Of a DNA stretch of 64,000 nt, positions 1-10,026 are shown piece after piece; the stretch's first letter is position 1, and every line of letters begins with the position of its first letter. The notes under the pieces are model-generated. The model ran no database searches. It was given only the letters and a program-made list of their open reading frames with translations, and had not been told where the DNA came from. Source of the stretch: an uncultured Methanobacterium sp. (GTDB lineage: Archaea > Methanobacteriota > Methanobacteria > Methanobacteriales > Methanobacteriaceae); assembly GCF_963665055.1 (NCBI RefSeq), contig NZ_OY762015.1:1694501-1758500 (forward strand), in the 5' to 3' direction. The position numbers were made by a program, and so were the translations under genes.

Positions 1-1549
1 TAACCCCTGGTATGTCTCCCAGCACTATAGGTGCACCCACTCTACGGATTTCAACATCCTGTGCAGGTCCCCTTCCAGCCCTTATGTTGAATTTTTCTTC
101 TTTAGAAAGTTTTTCACCGACTTTTGCCAGCATGGACATGAGTGGAAGGTCTCTTTCACATTCTTGTTCACATCGTCCACAGGTGTAACATATATCATTG
201 GTGTAGAGCTCTTCGAACTTGGAGAAATCACCTTCACTGGCTTTAACAACCGCATCCATCATTGGCTGACCATTGGGACAAACTCTAACGCACCAACCAC
301 ATTCTGTACACTCCGAGGCTAATTTCTGGACTTCATCGAGATCAGGTAACATTTTAAGTGTTTTTCGTTCAGGAGATAGGATTTTAGCAGTTTTTACAGC
401 TACTTCTCCCACTTTAGCCGGATCAAGTATCAGTGCCCCTTCTATTTCCTTGTTGACCAGTTTACTTACTATTCTATCTGCATCTTCATTGGTGAGGTCT
501 GGCAGTCCCAGACAGATTTTATCGGTGGTGGCGATTACTGCCGTGTTTTTAGCCTGAGCTTCTTCCAAGACATCGGTACGCACACACTGTTCATCAACCA
601 CTATTACATCAGCCACTCCACTGCGAACAAATTTGAGCTGTTTGGATATGGGCCCCACTACCTTGGCCTGTGGATTATATCTGCTGATATCAATGGCTGC
701 ACAGCATATTCCACAGACTTCCAAGTCTTCTTCCTGACCAGTTTCATCCATGTAATCCATTATTCCGGCACCAGGAAGCACGTTGTGCCCTATGCATAAT
801 ACCACTGGTTTTTCTGCATCAATGGTTCCAACACCCAGTTCTATTAGTGGAGCATCTTCATCCCCTTTAGGTAAGTTGAGAGCAGCTATTTGAGCAATGT
901 CTCCAATTTCCATACCTAAATTATCCATCAGTCCAGCATGGAGCGCTTTTGATTCGAAATCAATTGATTTTCCCTCTTGCCCTGTGTGACATGAAGATAA
1001 AAGGTGTATCATCTGTTCTTCAAGATAATCCATGGCTTCTTTCAGATCACCAAGTTTTTTGGGAGTTTTACCCAGTACAGTCATCATGATAGGTGCCTGA
1101 ATATCGATGTTCATACCCATATCTATTGGCTGATCCGCACCGAATTCTTCGATGAGGTGATCAACCAGATGCCTTGAGTGGCCAGAGTGACATGCCGAAC
1201 CAATACAGCTAGCCAACAAAACCATACGAGCTTGTTGAGCAGCTGCATCTATTCCACAGGCACCTTTTTTATTGGTTAAATCACACTTACCAAAGGTACA
1301 TAAACAACACATATCACAGAATGGAGCATAGAACGGCTCGTATCTACCCATTAACTTCATATCCCATGATCTTAGATCAGTTATATTAGGTTTGGGAGTA
1401 GGTCCCTCAACTTTGGAACTTTCTACTTCCCTTCTTTCTTCAGCAATTTCATCAATGGAAGTAATTTCTCCAAGGGAAATTTCAAAATCCTTGGTTTTCC
1501 AAAAATCATCCTTAAAATCTTTTAGTTTAGACTTTTGTTTGGGTGCCAC
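1..1549 (-). CDS. cdhA: Acetyl-CoA synthase/CO dehydrogenase alpha subunit, N-terminal part
   Basis: Alpha subunit of the CODH component of the acetyl-CoA decarbonylase/synthase complex, which reduces CO2 to CO for acetyl-CoA synthesis in autotrophic methanogens. About 516 codons are in the window; the C-terminal third lies beyond base 1. Visible features are an early cysteine cluster (FCDMCCLCTFGKCDL), the conserved stretch SCIGSACHSGHSRH, and near the window edge a ferredoxin-like double 4Fe-4S region (CTECGWCVRVCPN, then CYTCGRCEQEC). The start chosen is GTG at 1549, because GGTGAT lies 4 nt upstream; an in-frame GTG at 1558 is an alternative. A TATA-like element sits about 60 nt upstream. 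The cdhB-E genes would be expected downstream, outside the window. The family assignment is clear; the exact start is inferred. Confidence 0.93.
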   Translation of the reverse strand, partial: MAPKQKSKLKDFKDDFWKTKDFEISLGEITSIDEIAEERREVESSKVEGPTPKPNITDLRSWDMKLMGRYEPFYAPFCDMCCLCTFGKCDLTNKKGACGIDAAAQQARMVLLASCIGSACHSGHSRHLVDHLIEEFGADQPIDMGMNIDIQAPIMMTVLGKTPKKLGDLKEAMDYLEEQMIHLLSSCHTGQEGKSIDFESKALHAGLMDNLGMEIGDIAQIAALNLPKGDEDAPLIELGVGTIDAEKPVVLCIGHNVLPGAGIMDYMDETGQEEDLEVCGICCAAIDISRYNPQAKVVGPISKQLKFVRSGVADVIVVDEQCVRTDVLEEAQAKNTAVIATTDKICLGLPDLTNEDADRIVSKLVNKEIEGALILDPAKVGEVAVKTAKILSPERKTLKMLPDLDEVQKLASECTECGWCVRVCPNGQPMMDAVVKASEGDFSKFEELYTNDICYTCGRCEQECERDLPLMSMLAKVGEKLSKEEKFNIRAGRGPAQDVEIRRVGAPIVLGDIPGV

Positions 1550-1606
1550 AACAATCACCGAATTATTAATGATTTATAATGATGGTTTTTCTTCTACAAA
1601 TTAGGA

Positions 1607-1618
1607 CATATATAGTTT
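1607..1618 (-). promoter_or_regulatory. TATA box for cdhA
   Basis: Read on the minus strand this is AAACTATATATG, a good archaeal TATA element. Transcription would begin about 25 nt downstream, leaving a 5' leader of roughly 30-35 nt that carries the GGTGAT ribosome site before the GTG start at 1549. This is inference from sequence only. Confidence 0.5.
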
Positions 1619-1711
1619 GTGCATAACCAATGTCATTTAAAAAAAGAACTTGTGATGCTTTAATAATATTTTCTAAAAAAATCAGAGGTTTTCTCCAGAA
1701 TTTTTCTTTTC

Positions 1712-1741
1712 AAAACCATGATCCTGAAAACCATGATCCTG
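1712..1741. repeat. Perfect tandem 15-bp duplication
   Basis: The unit AAAACCATGATCCTG occurs twice with no gap or mismatch. It lies in non-coding DNA upstream of the cdhA promoter. It looks like a recent slippage duplication and belongs with the other short tandem duplications in this window. Confidence 0.9.
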
Positions 1742-2010
1742 TTGGGAATTATCAATTAGCACATGTTATATATAAATCTAAGGGTAGATCAGTCAGCTGC
1801 AGAATTGTTAATGAATTATTTTAAAATAAAATACTTAAAAAATTAATGTGATTAAAAATGTAAAAAATGAGCCCATTTCCATGAAGAATATCCTTTAAAA
1901 TCAATTTAAAATTATTTTAAAAAGAAAAAGATGATTTTAAGTATTAATATTCACAACCGGAATCATCACGAACCAACAGAGATTATTAAGGAAAATTTCA
2001 TATATTTGGT

Positions 2011-2050
2011 TTTATACCCTTTGGTTCCAGTTTTATACCTTTGGTTCCAG
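2011..2050. repeat. 20-bp tandem duplication across the stop codon
   Basis: Two adjacent copies of a 20-bp unit with the shared core TTTGGTTCCAG (2011-2030 and 2031-2050), nearly identical. The stop codon of the minus-strand platform gene (2033-2035) and its last codons lie in one copy; the second copy is directly downstream of the stop. Confidence 0.85.
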
Positions 2051-3151
2051 CCTTTTTATCATAAATGCCATGAAAGCGACAATAGCCGGGAATAAGAATA
2101 AATACATTATTATTAATAGCATAGGTGGCACAATTGGCCCCATAACTGTAGAAGCGGCAATTAACATGATCATGGTAATAACTGGACCCAGTATGGCCAC
2201 AAACATGTAGATCATGGTGAAAGAGTTGAGTTTCTGGGCGTAATCCTTGAGCTTCATTCTCATTTCATAGGCAGTATCATCGGCAATTACACTCAGTGTT
2301 TTGGCCAGATCCCCTCCACTGGATAGGGTTCGAGTGATCTGGTATATTGCCCTGGTTAAACCTTCAGAGTTGATTCTATCACTCATATCCACCAGAGCTT
2401 TTTCAGTGGTTTCCCCATATTTTATTTCTTCCAGGGCTCTGGCAAATTCTTCAGACAACGGACCGTAACCAGACATGGCTACAGAACGCATACTGTCGTG
2501 CAAACCTATTCCTGCTCTTAATTCTGTGGCCATCTGTCTGAGAGCAAAGGGTAGTTCTCTTGAAGCTGCAGTAGAACGACCTCCCAGTTTGATTTTGGGC
2601 ATGTACACAATGAACATGGTCATCAGCAGGATGATGATACCAAAGACCAGTCCAATCTCCACGCCGAATCCCAGTACCACTATAACTGTGAAGATAACTG
2701 CAAATGCAAGTATACCCATTATTAAAATGAGTTTTGGATCCAGACCTGCTTTTTCTTCCTCTTTCAGGAGCTCTTCCAGAGAAGCTTTGTGTACAGCTGC
2801 TTTTTTGGCTTTATCTTCATCTTCAGGTTTTTCTTTTCTTTCATATTTCTGGTCAATGAGGTCCCTGAAAATTTCAATTTCATCCTTTTCCATTCCCATC
2901 TTTTTAATGACTTTACGGGGAGATTGAGTCTTAGAAACAGACTTAGAAGGTTCAAATGTACTTAAATCAGTTTGAGATTCTTTTTTAATGGCCGGCCTGG
3001 AAATTTTAGGCCTTTCAACTTCCCGAATCCGTTTAACTGGCTTTTGAACCCCTTCTCCAACCTTCTGAACACCCCCACCAACTTTCTGGCTGGAGTTAAC
3101 CGTTAAATTTCCTATACGGTTGAAGACCTTTTTAATGCCGCCAAAGACCAT
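2033..3151 (-). CDS. Type II secretion F-family (TadC/FlaJ-like) platform protein
   Basis: Integral membrane platform protein of a type IV filament machine. The first ~130 residues are charged, rich in Lys/Glu and cytoplasmic. A membrane segment follows at about 137-188, then one T2SSF domain at about 195-330 (ELPFALRQMATELRAGIGL and the SSGGDLAKTLSVIADDT region), with further membrane helices at about 310-368. Archaellum FlaJ carries two T2SF units in one chain. This protein has one, like TadB/TadC or the paired platform proteins of Epd pili; the second single-domain protein is at 13931. The start ATG is preceded by GGTGAA. It lies 174 bp downstream of the ATPase gene in the same direction, so the two are probably an operon. 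The role is inferred from family and neighbour. Confidence 0.88.
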   Translation of the reverse strand: MVFGGIKKVFNRIGNLTVNSSQKVGGGVQKVGEGVQKPVKRIREVERPKISRPAIKKESQTDLSTFEPSKSVSKTQSPRKVIKKMGMEKDEIEIFRDLIDQKYERKEKPEDEDKAKKAAVHKASLEELLKEEEKAGLDPKLILIMGILAFAVIFTVIVVLGFGVEIGLVFGIIILLMTMFIVYMPKIKLGGRSTAASRELPFALRQMATELRAGIGLHDSMRSVAMSGYGPLSEEFARALEEIKYGETTEKALVDMSDRINSEGLTRAIYQITRTLSSGGDLAKTLSVIADDTAYEMRMKLKDYAQKLNSFTMIYMFVAILGPVITMIMLIAASTVMGPIVPPMLLIIMYLFLFPAIVAFMAFMIKRLEPKV

Positions 3152-3325
3152 TTATTTCACCAAAACCTTTTTTTTATATGCAATAAATCATTATACCTAA
3201 TATCTGTTGATTGTTATTAAATCAATCTCTTTTCCTTTAACCCCTGAATTCTATTCAATCTAATTTCATATTCAATCTAAATCTCTAATTAAATCAACAT
3301 TATTAGATTAATTGAACCCCTAATT

Positions 3326-4962
<1,637 letters not shown>

Positions 4963-5050
4963 ATATTTTACTAGTTAGATTATCTGCCCATAGGTAATAT
5001 GACCATACATGATTAAATTATTCCATTATTATTAGATTAGCTTAATATTA

Positions 5051-5060
5051 TTTATATAAA
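5051..5060 (+). promoter_or_regulatory. TATA box giving a probable leaderless transcript
   Basis: TTTATATAAA begins 29 nt before the ATG at 5080. Archaeal transcription starts about 25-28 nt after the box, so the mRNA would begin at or within a few bases of the start codon. No ribosome binding site is present, which agrees with a leaderless message. Confidence 0.6.
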
Positions 5061-5079
5061 GTATCAAATATTTAAGTAT

Positions 5080-6063
5080 ATGGACATAAAGTGCAGATGC
5101 AACCAAGAATGTATAAAAAAACCTCCTGCAGTCTTAGAAGAAATTGGATATATTTATTCTCCCTGTGATAACTGTCCAGAATGGAATTTCAAGAAGTTCA
5201 AACCATTCATTGAACAGATTGATCCTAATCAAAGGGTAGATGCAAACTGGGGAAAATGTTCCTGTGGTCGTCGCCACCTGGACCTGGTAATAGCTCACAT
5301 CTTATTGATCATGCAGGAAGAAGGATTGAAAACTGAAAAAGCTACCCTTAGAAATACATGCATTCCATTAATAACACCTGGATATCCACTTCAACATGCA
5401 CCCTACCTTTCAAAAGACACTTTAGTAGTATTATCCCCGGATTTCAATGATAAATGTGCAACACGAGTGTTGGCAGAAGTTCCTGAAGTTAAAGGTGTAC
5501 TTAAAGGAGATATTAAAGACACAGTTGGAATTAAAGGCAATGAATTATCATCAAATGAGTATAAACTCCTTGCTGGCTGTGATATGCGCTGCGACCTGGT
5601 GCAAACCTCTGAAGGGACTCTTCTCATCTACAAGCATCAGGGTGAAATACATATAGAATTTCCCCAACCAGTATCTCCCAAAATTTCCACCCTAAATAAA
5701 GTGATGGGTAAATATGAAAATCCCAAAGTTTTAGACTGTACCTGTGGTCCTGGAACATTGGGAATCGCATCTCTTAAGAAAGGTGCCAGTAGAGTGGTTT
5801 TCAATGACCTCTGGTACCCTGCTGCCCGCACTACTGCCCTTAATCTAGAAGTTAATGGGTTTCCAGTAGACTTTTATGACTGTAAAAAGGGACTCATAGC
5901 ACGGGGTGAATCATGGGATGTATACTGCCTGGATGTGAATGAACTAGCATCGGTTTTAGAAGAAAAATTCGACATCTGTGTGGTGGATACATTCCCCGGA
6001 GTAGATACCACCACATTTACCGAAGCTGTCAGGGGCATTTGTGAAGAAATTGTGATCATTTAA
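5080..6063 (+). CDS. Cys-rich SAM-dependent methyltransferase of unknown target
   Basis: A Rossmann methyltransferase with an unusual N-terminus. Cysteines at about 5, 7, 11, 29, 32, 60 and 62 (CRCNQEC, CDNC, CSCGRRH) could bind zinc or an iron-sulfur cluster. The SAM motif I, VLDCTCGPGTLGIA, is at about 217-230 and the acidic motif II, FNDLWYPAA, at about 241-249. The final DICVVDTFPG could be the motif IV region. The protein is soluble, with no signal peptide. Probably leaderless (see TATA box). It stands alone between the pilus ATPase and a permease on the opposite strand, so context does not name the substrate. RNA or a cofactor are both possible; the class is sure, the reaction unknown. 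Confidence 0.75.
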   Translation: MDIKCRCNQECIKKPPAVLEEIGYIYSPCDNCPEWNFKKFKPFIEQIDPNQRVDANWGKCSCGRRHLDLVIAHILLIMQEEGLKTEKATLRNTCIPLITPGYPLQHAPYLSKDTLVVLSPDFNDKCATRVLAEVPEVKGVLKGDIKDTVGIKGNELSSNEYKLLAGCDMRCDLVQTSEGTLLIYKHQGEIHIEFPQPVSPKISTLNKVMGKYENPKVLDCTCGPGTLGIASLKKGASRVVFNDLWYPAARTTALNLEVNGFPVDFYDCKKGLIARGESWDVYCLDVNELASVLEEKFDICVVDTFPGVDTTTFTEAVRGICEEIVII

Positions 6064-6081
6064 GGGTGCTGTGAATCCATA

Positions 6082-7329
6082 TTAACCCATTCCAATGTAA
6101 ACCACAATTGCAGGAACAATTAGAACACCCATAAGGTTGGATTTGTTAATATCAAGATAATGGGGGAGTAATCCTAGAGCAATTGAAGTTACGTAGGTCA
6201 CCAGGACAAAAAGGAGGTTTGCATGTTCCATCACTCCAAAAAGAACCACCAGAAAACTCATAAAGATTATAACCACCCCGGATAGTTTTTCATAATTTAT
6301 TTTTTCTATTGAATTGCTGAACCAGTCCCCTAATTTTATGCAAAGCACCAGTGAAATGGATACTGCAGTTACAGACGAAAAGATCATGATCAGGAGATGA
6401 TTGAAATCTAACCCCTGTAACAGCTGGTTAACGTAAACTGCGATCCCACTACGCGGGTTACCAATTAAGTAGATTGCTATCAGGGAAAATAGAGCATCTG
6501 ATACATTTACCCCACTCATGGCCACTAGAAATCCCTCCCTTTCACTCCCGGTGTCTGAGCTACCACTTAATTCCTGGGCCAGAAGACTTCCCTGTGCAGG
6601 TCCCATTCCAGGTAAAAATCCCAGGATACTACCTGCAATTCCTCCAGCGAATATCCCTCGAATAATATCTCCATCAATTTCAAGGTGATGGTGCCGGTTT
6701 TGGGGAGGTAAGATAGATTTCTGGGAAAGACTAAAAAGCAGGGTGCTTACCCCAAAAAGGCCTGAAAACAGACATAAAAGCGAAACACTTGAAGATAATG
6801 GAGAATTAAGGGCTGTCCATCCCATGATCCCTGAGAAAAGAAATAAAATTGAAGACCAGATCAATGCAGTCCAATCCCTGCTAAGGCGTATTAACATGTA
6901 AACCACCACCACTGACAGTATAATCCAGATATATGGCTTTAAAAATCCATATAATGGAGGTAATCCCACCATGAAAAGAGGTAAAAGAAGTATAGTTGTG
7001 ATCATGGCCCCAAACCCACCCAATGAAACCAGACGTATGGCTTCTTTTCCCCTTCCTTGAAGTAAGAGATGATGTCCAGGCATTACTGAAAGCACAGTTC
7101 CTTCTTCAGGCACTCCCAAAAACATTGAAGGGATAAACTCCATTAGCGCATGGGAAATGGACATTGACAATAAAAAAACCGCCAGAACTTCCGGTGAATA
7201 GGAGTAAAGTAAAAAGGGCGATGCCGAGAAAACAAATGCCCCAACAGTGTTTACATGGATTCCAGGAATTAAACCAGTCACAACACCACATAAAACTCCA
7301 ATGATGCAGGCTAATAGAATATCAAACAC
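6082..7329 (-). CDS. TctA-family (tripartite tricarboxylate transporter-type) permease
   Basis: Polytopic membrane protein of 415 residues with about ten to twelve hydrophobic segments. Two glycine/proline signatures typical of TctA mark the two repeats: GVVTGLIPGIHVNTVGAF near the N-terminus and GFLPGMGPAQGSLLAQ near residue 240. Bacterial TctA works with a small membrane TctB and a periplasmic binding protein TctC. Neither gene is next to it, so this is an orphan archaeal version whose substrate cannot be told from sequence. The start is a GTG at 7329 with only a weak GGATGTG upstream. Its stop faces the stop of the methyltransferase gene 18 bp away. Confidence 0.82.
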   Translation of the reverse strand: MFDILLACIIGVLCGVVTGLIPGIHVNTVGAFVFSASPFLLYSYSPEVLAVFLLSMSISHALMEFIPSMFLGVPEEGTVLSVMPGHHLLLQGRGKEAIRLVSLGGFGAMITTILLLPLFMVGLPPLYGFLKPYIWIILSVVVVYMLIRLSRDWTALIWSSILFLFSGIMGWTALNSPLSSSVSLLCLFSGLFGVSTLLFSLSQKSILPPQNRHHHLEIDGDIIRGIFAGGIAGSILGFLPGMGPAQGSLLAQELSGSSDTGSEREGFLVAMSGVNVSDALFSLIAIYLIGNPRSGIAVYVNQLLQGLDFNHLLIMIFSSVTAVSISLVLCIKLGDWFSNSIEKINYEKLSGVVIIFMSFLVVLFGVMEHANLLFVLVTYVTSIALGLLPHYLDINKSNLMGVLIVPAIVVYIGMG

Positions 7330-7752
7330 TCAAAACACATCCATTACCCATTAATCTTATTTATTAAGAAAATGTTGATTGAATTATTAATATTATTAAT
7401 TATGTAAATAGTATTAATATATTTATCTAAAACCAGGTGAATTAAACTGGCAAAATCCATGAAAAAATGACAGAAGAATACAAATGAGCAAAAATGGATA
7501 AAATTCCAGAGAAAAAATCTAAATATACAGTCTTTAATTCTAAAAAGAGCATTATTCATTCTAAAAAAGACAATGATAAATTTTAAAAAAAATTATCGAT
7601 TCTAAAAGAGATGATAATGAATTCTAAAATAGTAAATTCTAAAAATGACAATTACGAGATTCTTCTAAAAAAGATAGTTTTGATTAAAAAAAGGTTTTGG
7701 GGAAAAATAGGTTCCCATTAAACTAAGTAAATGAAATGCTCATTAAATTAGT
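7330..7752. other. Intergenic region with degenerate ATTCTAAAA repeats
   Basis: The gap lies downstream of aEF1B and upstream of the permease, both minus strand. The motif ATTCTAAAA or a close variant recurs about six times between roughly 7530 and 7670 at irregular spacing. Read on the minus strand each copy gives a T4-T6 tract followed by AGAAT. Together with the T7 tract at 7686-7692 this would give several U-rich termination points for the aEF1B transcript. No coding potential was recognised. Confidence 0.5.
7686..7692 (-). terminator. Oligo-T terminator after aEF1B
   Basis: A run of seven T residues on the minus strand, about 60 nt past the aEF1B stop codon. Oligo-T tracts are the usual archaeal termination signal; no hairpin is associated. 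Confidence 0.5.
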
Positions 7753-8022
7753 TTACATTAACCGGCGTACGTCCACAACTTCCACACTGGCAACATCGTC
7801 GATCTGAGCAAAGACTTCTTCAGCTTTTTCTGTTCCACCTTCACCATCATCAACCACTACTGTTACGTTGAGAGCTACCAGACCAAAAGCTATTGGTTCT
7901 TCTTCAATTTTGTGTAGCTCAGTTCCTTCAGGTATTGATTGAGTAACTTTTTCATTTAACTGAGCAAGATCCACTTCGGGACTTTCTGGCATTAATTTTA
8001 TGGTTGCAACTACTTCTCCCAT
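7753..8022 (-). CDS. ef1b: Translation elongation factor aEF-1 beta
   Basis: Guanine-nucleotide exchange factor for aEF-1 alpha, 89 residues, the usual archaeal length. It consists only of the C-terminal exchange domain of eukaryotic EF1B: the start MGEVVATIKLMPESPEVDL and the GLVALNVTVVVDDGEGGTE segment with the terminal SVEVVDVRRLM are diagnostic. A strong GGAGG lies 7 nt before the ATG. The zinc-ribbon gene immediately upstream on the same strand is a common archaeal neighbour of ef1b, though here 348 bp separate them and ef1b has its own TATA-like element near 8103-8115. Highly confident. Confidence 0.95.
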   Translation of the reverse strand: MGEVVATIKLMPESPEVDLAQLNEKVTQSIPEGTELHKIEEEPIAFGLVALNVTVVVDDGEGGTEKAEEVFAQIDDVASVEVVDVRRLM

Positions 8023-8338
8023 CTTAATTCCTCCAATTAATTGAATTCCAAGGATGTTAAAATCCCTGGGATATCTTTTCTATAACTAAATTTGAATGTT
8101 AAATTAAATATACCTAGACCTGATTTAACTTAAACTCATACCTGAATTGAGTGACATAAACCCAAACCACCTACTTCGAGAAGGGATTATAATCTATGGA
8201 TATAGATCACCAATCTTGATAAAAGCCAGTAAAAGCTAAAGGCCAGTAAAATCAGTTTTTTTAGATTAATGAAATTAGATTTAAAGATAATTATTTAAGG
8301 ATTTATTCCATATTAAGGCACATAAAATCATCTTAATT
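8023..8338. other. ef1b upstream region
   Basis: The gap between the zinc-ribbon gene and ef1b. It contains the ef1b ribosome site (GGAGG at about 8028-8032), a TATA-like AT stretch near 8103-8115, a short direct repeat GCCAGTAAAA near 8225 and 8243, and minus-strand T-rich tracts that may end the zinc-ribbon transcript. No gene was recognised. Confidence 0.4.
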
Positions 8339-8380
8339 GTCCTTAATAATCTTTAAATAGTCCTTAATAATTATGGGCCT
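8339..8380. repeat. 21-bp tandem duplication across the stop codon
   Basis: GTCCTTAATAAT begins both halves (8339 and 8360), a period of 21 bp. The second half contains the stop codon of the zinc-ribbon gene (8371-8373). This is one of the stop-spanning duplications described in the findings. Confidence 0.65.
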
Positions 8381-8532
8381 TTAAATCCGCACTTGCACTG
8401 ATAAAGATGGCCGAAGGTTCGGCATTTCTGACAGCGGTAGAGTATTTCTTCACATTCAGGACATTCAAATTTCACATAAGTTTCTACAGGTGATATTTCT
8501 TGTTTGCATGAGGTGCATTCTATTTTTTCCAT
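8371..8532 (-). CDS. Small archaeal zinc-ribbon protein (HVO_2753-like)
   Basis: A 53-residue protein with eight zinc-binding cysteines in four CxxC or CxC pairs: CTSC, CPEC, CQKC and CKC. The order and spacing fit the small two-zinc-site protein family common in archaea (HVO_2753 type). The ATG follows the mfnE stop directly, with GGAGATTGA upstream, so translation is probably coupled to mfnE. Its function is not established; the usual genomic neighbourhood with ef1b hints at a translation link. It is too short for many gene callers but the cysteine pattern and ribosome site make it convincing. Confidence 0.88.
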   Translation of the reverse strand: MEKIECTSCKQEISPVETYVKFECPECEEILYRCQKCRTFGHLYQCKCGFKGP

Positions 8533-9180
<648 letters not shown>

Positions 9181-9281
9181 ATAATTCTCCTTTAATATTA
9201 TTTAAAGCATGAATTAATTTTTAAAAACAGGATTTATCTATTTTTATAAAAATTACAATCAAAAGTTACATGATCTTATAA

Positions 9282-9623
9282 TTATTTGAGTAACTTAAGA
9301 TCCTGAGTTATTTTATCTATTTTTTCATCCTTTTCTGGCCCTATTCCCAGGCCGGTTACTGTGGATGGAGGAAGTTCGGTGTGTCCTGCATCGGTTACCA
9401 GGAAACTAGGAATTTCAGCTGCTTTTACCAGTTGATAAACTTCAAATAGTTCTTCCTGGCTTTTTACCTGAACAACTACTTTTTTCCCACCTTCCAATTC
9501 CCATTCTCTTATAACTCGTTCATCAGCCTTTTTATATGCCCCTAAACTTGCATGGCACGCCTGGGCAGCTAATTTACCCTTACTCATTTTCAAATCGGCT
9601 CTCATTACAATAACTTGTTTCAT
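9282..9623 (-). CDS. pth2: Peptidyl-tRNA hydrolase, archaeal/eukaryotic Pth2 type
   Basis: Releases peptides from peptidyl-tRNA dropped by the ribosome. The N-terminus KQVIVMRADLKMSKGKLAAQ, the HASLGAY segment and the C-terminal TDAGHTELPPSTVTGLGIGP are the conserved Pth2 blocks. I place the start at the ATG at 9623, giving about 113 residues as usual for Pth2. The longer frame from 9641 would read the ribosome binding site GGTGG as codons. It is monocistronic, with a short AT-rich upstream region, facing the same way as mfnE. Confidence 0.95.
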   Translation of the reverse strand: MKQVIVMRADLKMSKGKLAAQACHASLGAYKKADERVIREWELEGGKKVVVQVKSQEELFEVYQLVKAAEIPSFLVTDAGHTELPPSTVTGLGIGPEKDEKIDKITQDLKLLK

Positions 9624-9775
9624 TTTATTCCACCAAATCAAAAGGAATACAATATTCCATATTTAAATTTATTAAATCCTTTAATTAAATTAATTTTATG
9701 TCCAATTAAATAGAAAACAATTATAAAAATCCTATTATCAACAAAGTAAATATCAACAATCCAACATAAGAATAT

Positions 9776-9898
9776 CCCTTAACCTATCCCCATTACACTT
9801 ATCAATAACCTTAATTTCCCTTAATCTATCCCCATTACACTTATCAATAACCTTAATTTCCCTTAATCTATCTCCATTCTACTTACTCATTACACCTT
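9776..9898. repeat. 42-bp tandem repeat, about 2.9 copies
   Basis: Units begin at 9776, 9818 and 9860 with CCCTTAAYCTATCYCCATT. The first two copies differ by one base and the third has decayed. They sit in the 403-bp gap 9624-10026 between pth2 and ycaO. Nothing else was found there apart from a decayed 14-bp echo at the ycaO stop (GTAAATGATTA / GTAAGTGATTA read on the minus strand). There are no unique spacers, so it is not a CRISPR array. Confidence 0.9.
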
Positions 9899-10026
9899 AA
9901 TTAATCACCATTACAACTTCCTGTTTTAAAACTCTAAAATCCTGCTTCACTTTCTAAAAGCTAGAATCTGAGAATATTAATCTAAGAATACTACTCTAAA
10001 AATACTAATCACTTACGAATAATCAT

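Larger units (their letters stand above)
1550..2010. other. Intergenic region between cdhA and pilus gene
   Basis: AT-rich gap between two minus-strand genes. It holds the cdhA promoter, a perfect tandem 15-bp duplication at 1712-1741, and a symmetric TATA-like string (TTATATATAAAT at 1766-1777) that could start transcription in either direction. A 64-codon plus-strand reading frame at 1630-1824 has no recognisable domain or good ribosome site and crosses the duplication, so I do not call it a gene. A small RNA from the 1766 element cannot be excluded. Confidence 0.5.

Noticed and set aside
1630..1824. 64-codon plus-strand reading frame between cdhA and the pilus genes
   Set aside because: It crosses a perfect 15-bp duplication, has no ribosome site and no recognisable protein features; probably a chance frame.
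7344..7559. 71-codon minus-strand frame upstream of the permease
   Set aside because: It is AT-driven low complexity, contains the permease promoter region and lacks a ribosome site.
9776..9898. Possible CRISPR array
   Set aside because: Copies are directly adjacent with no unique spacers.
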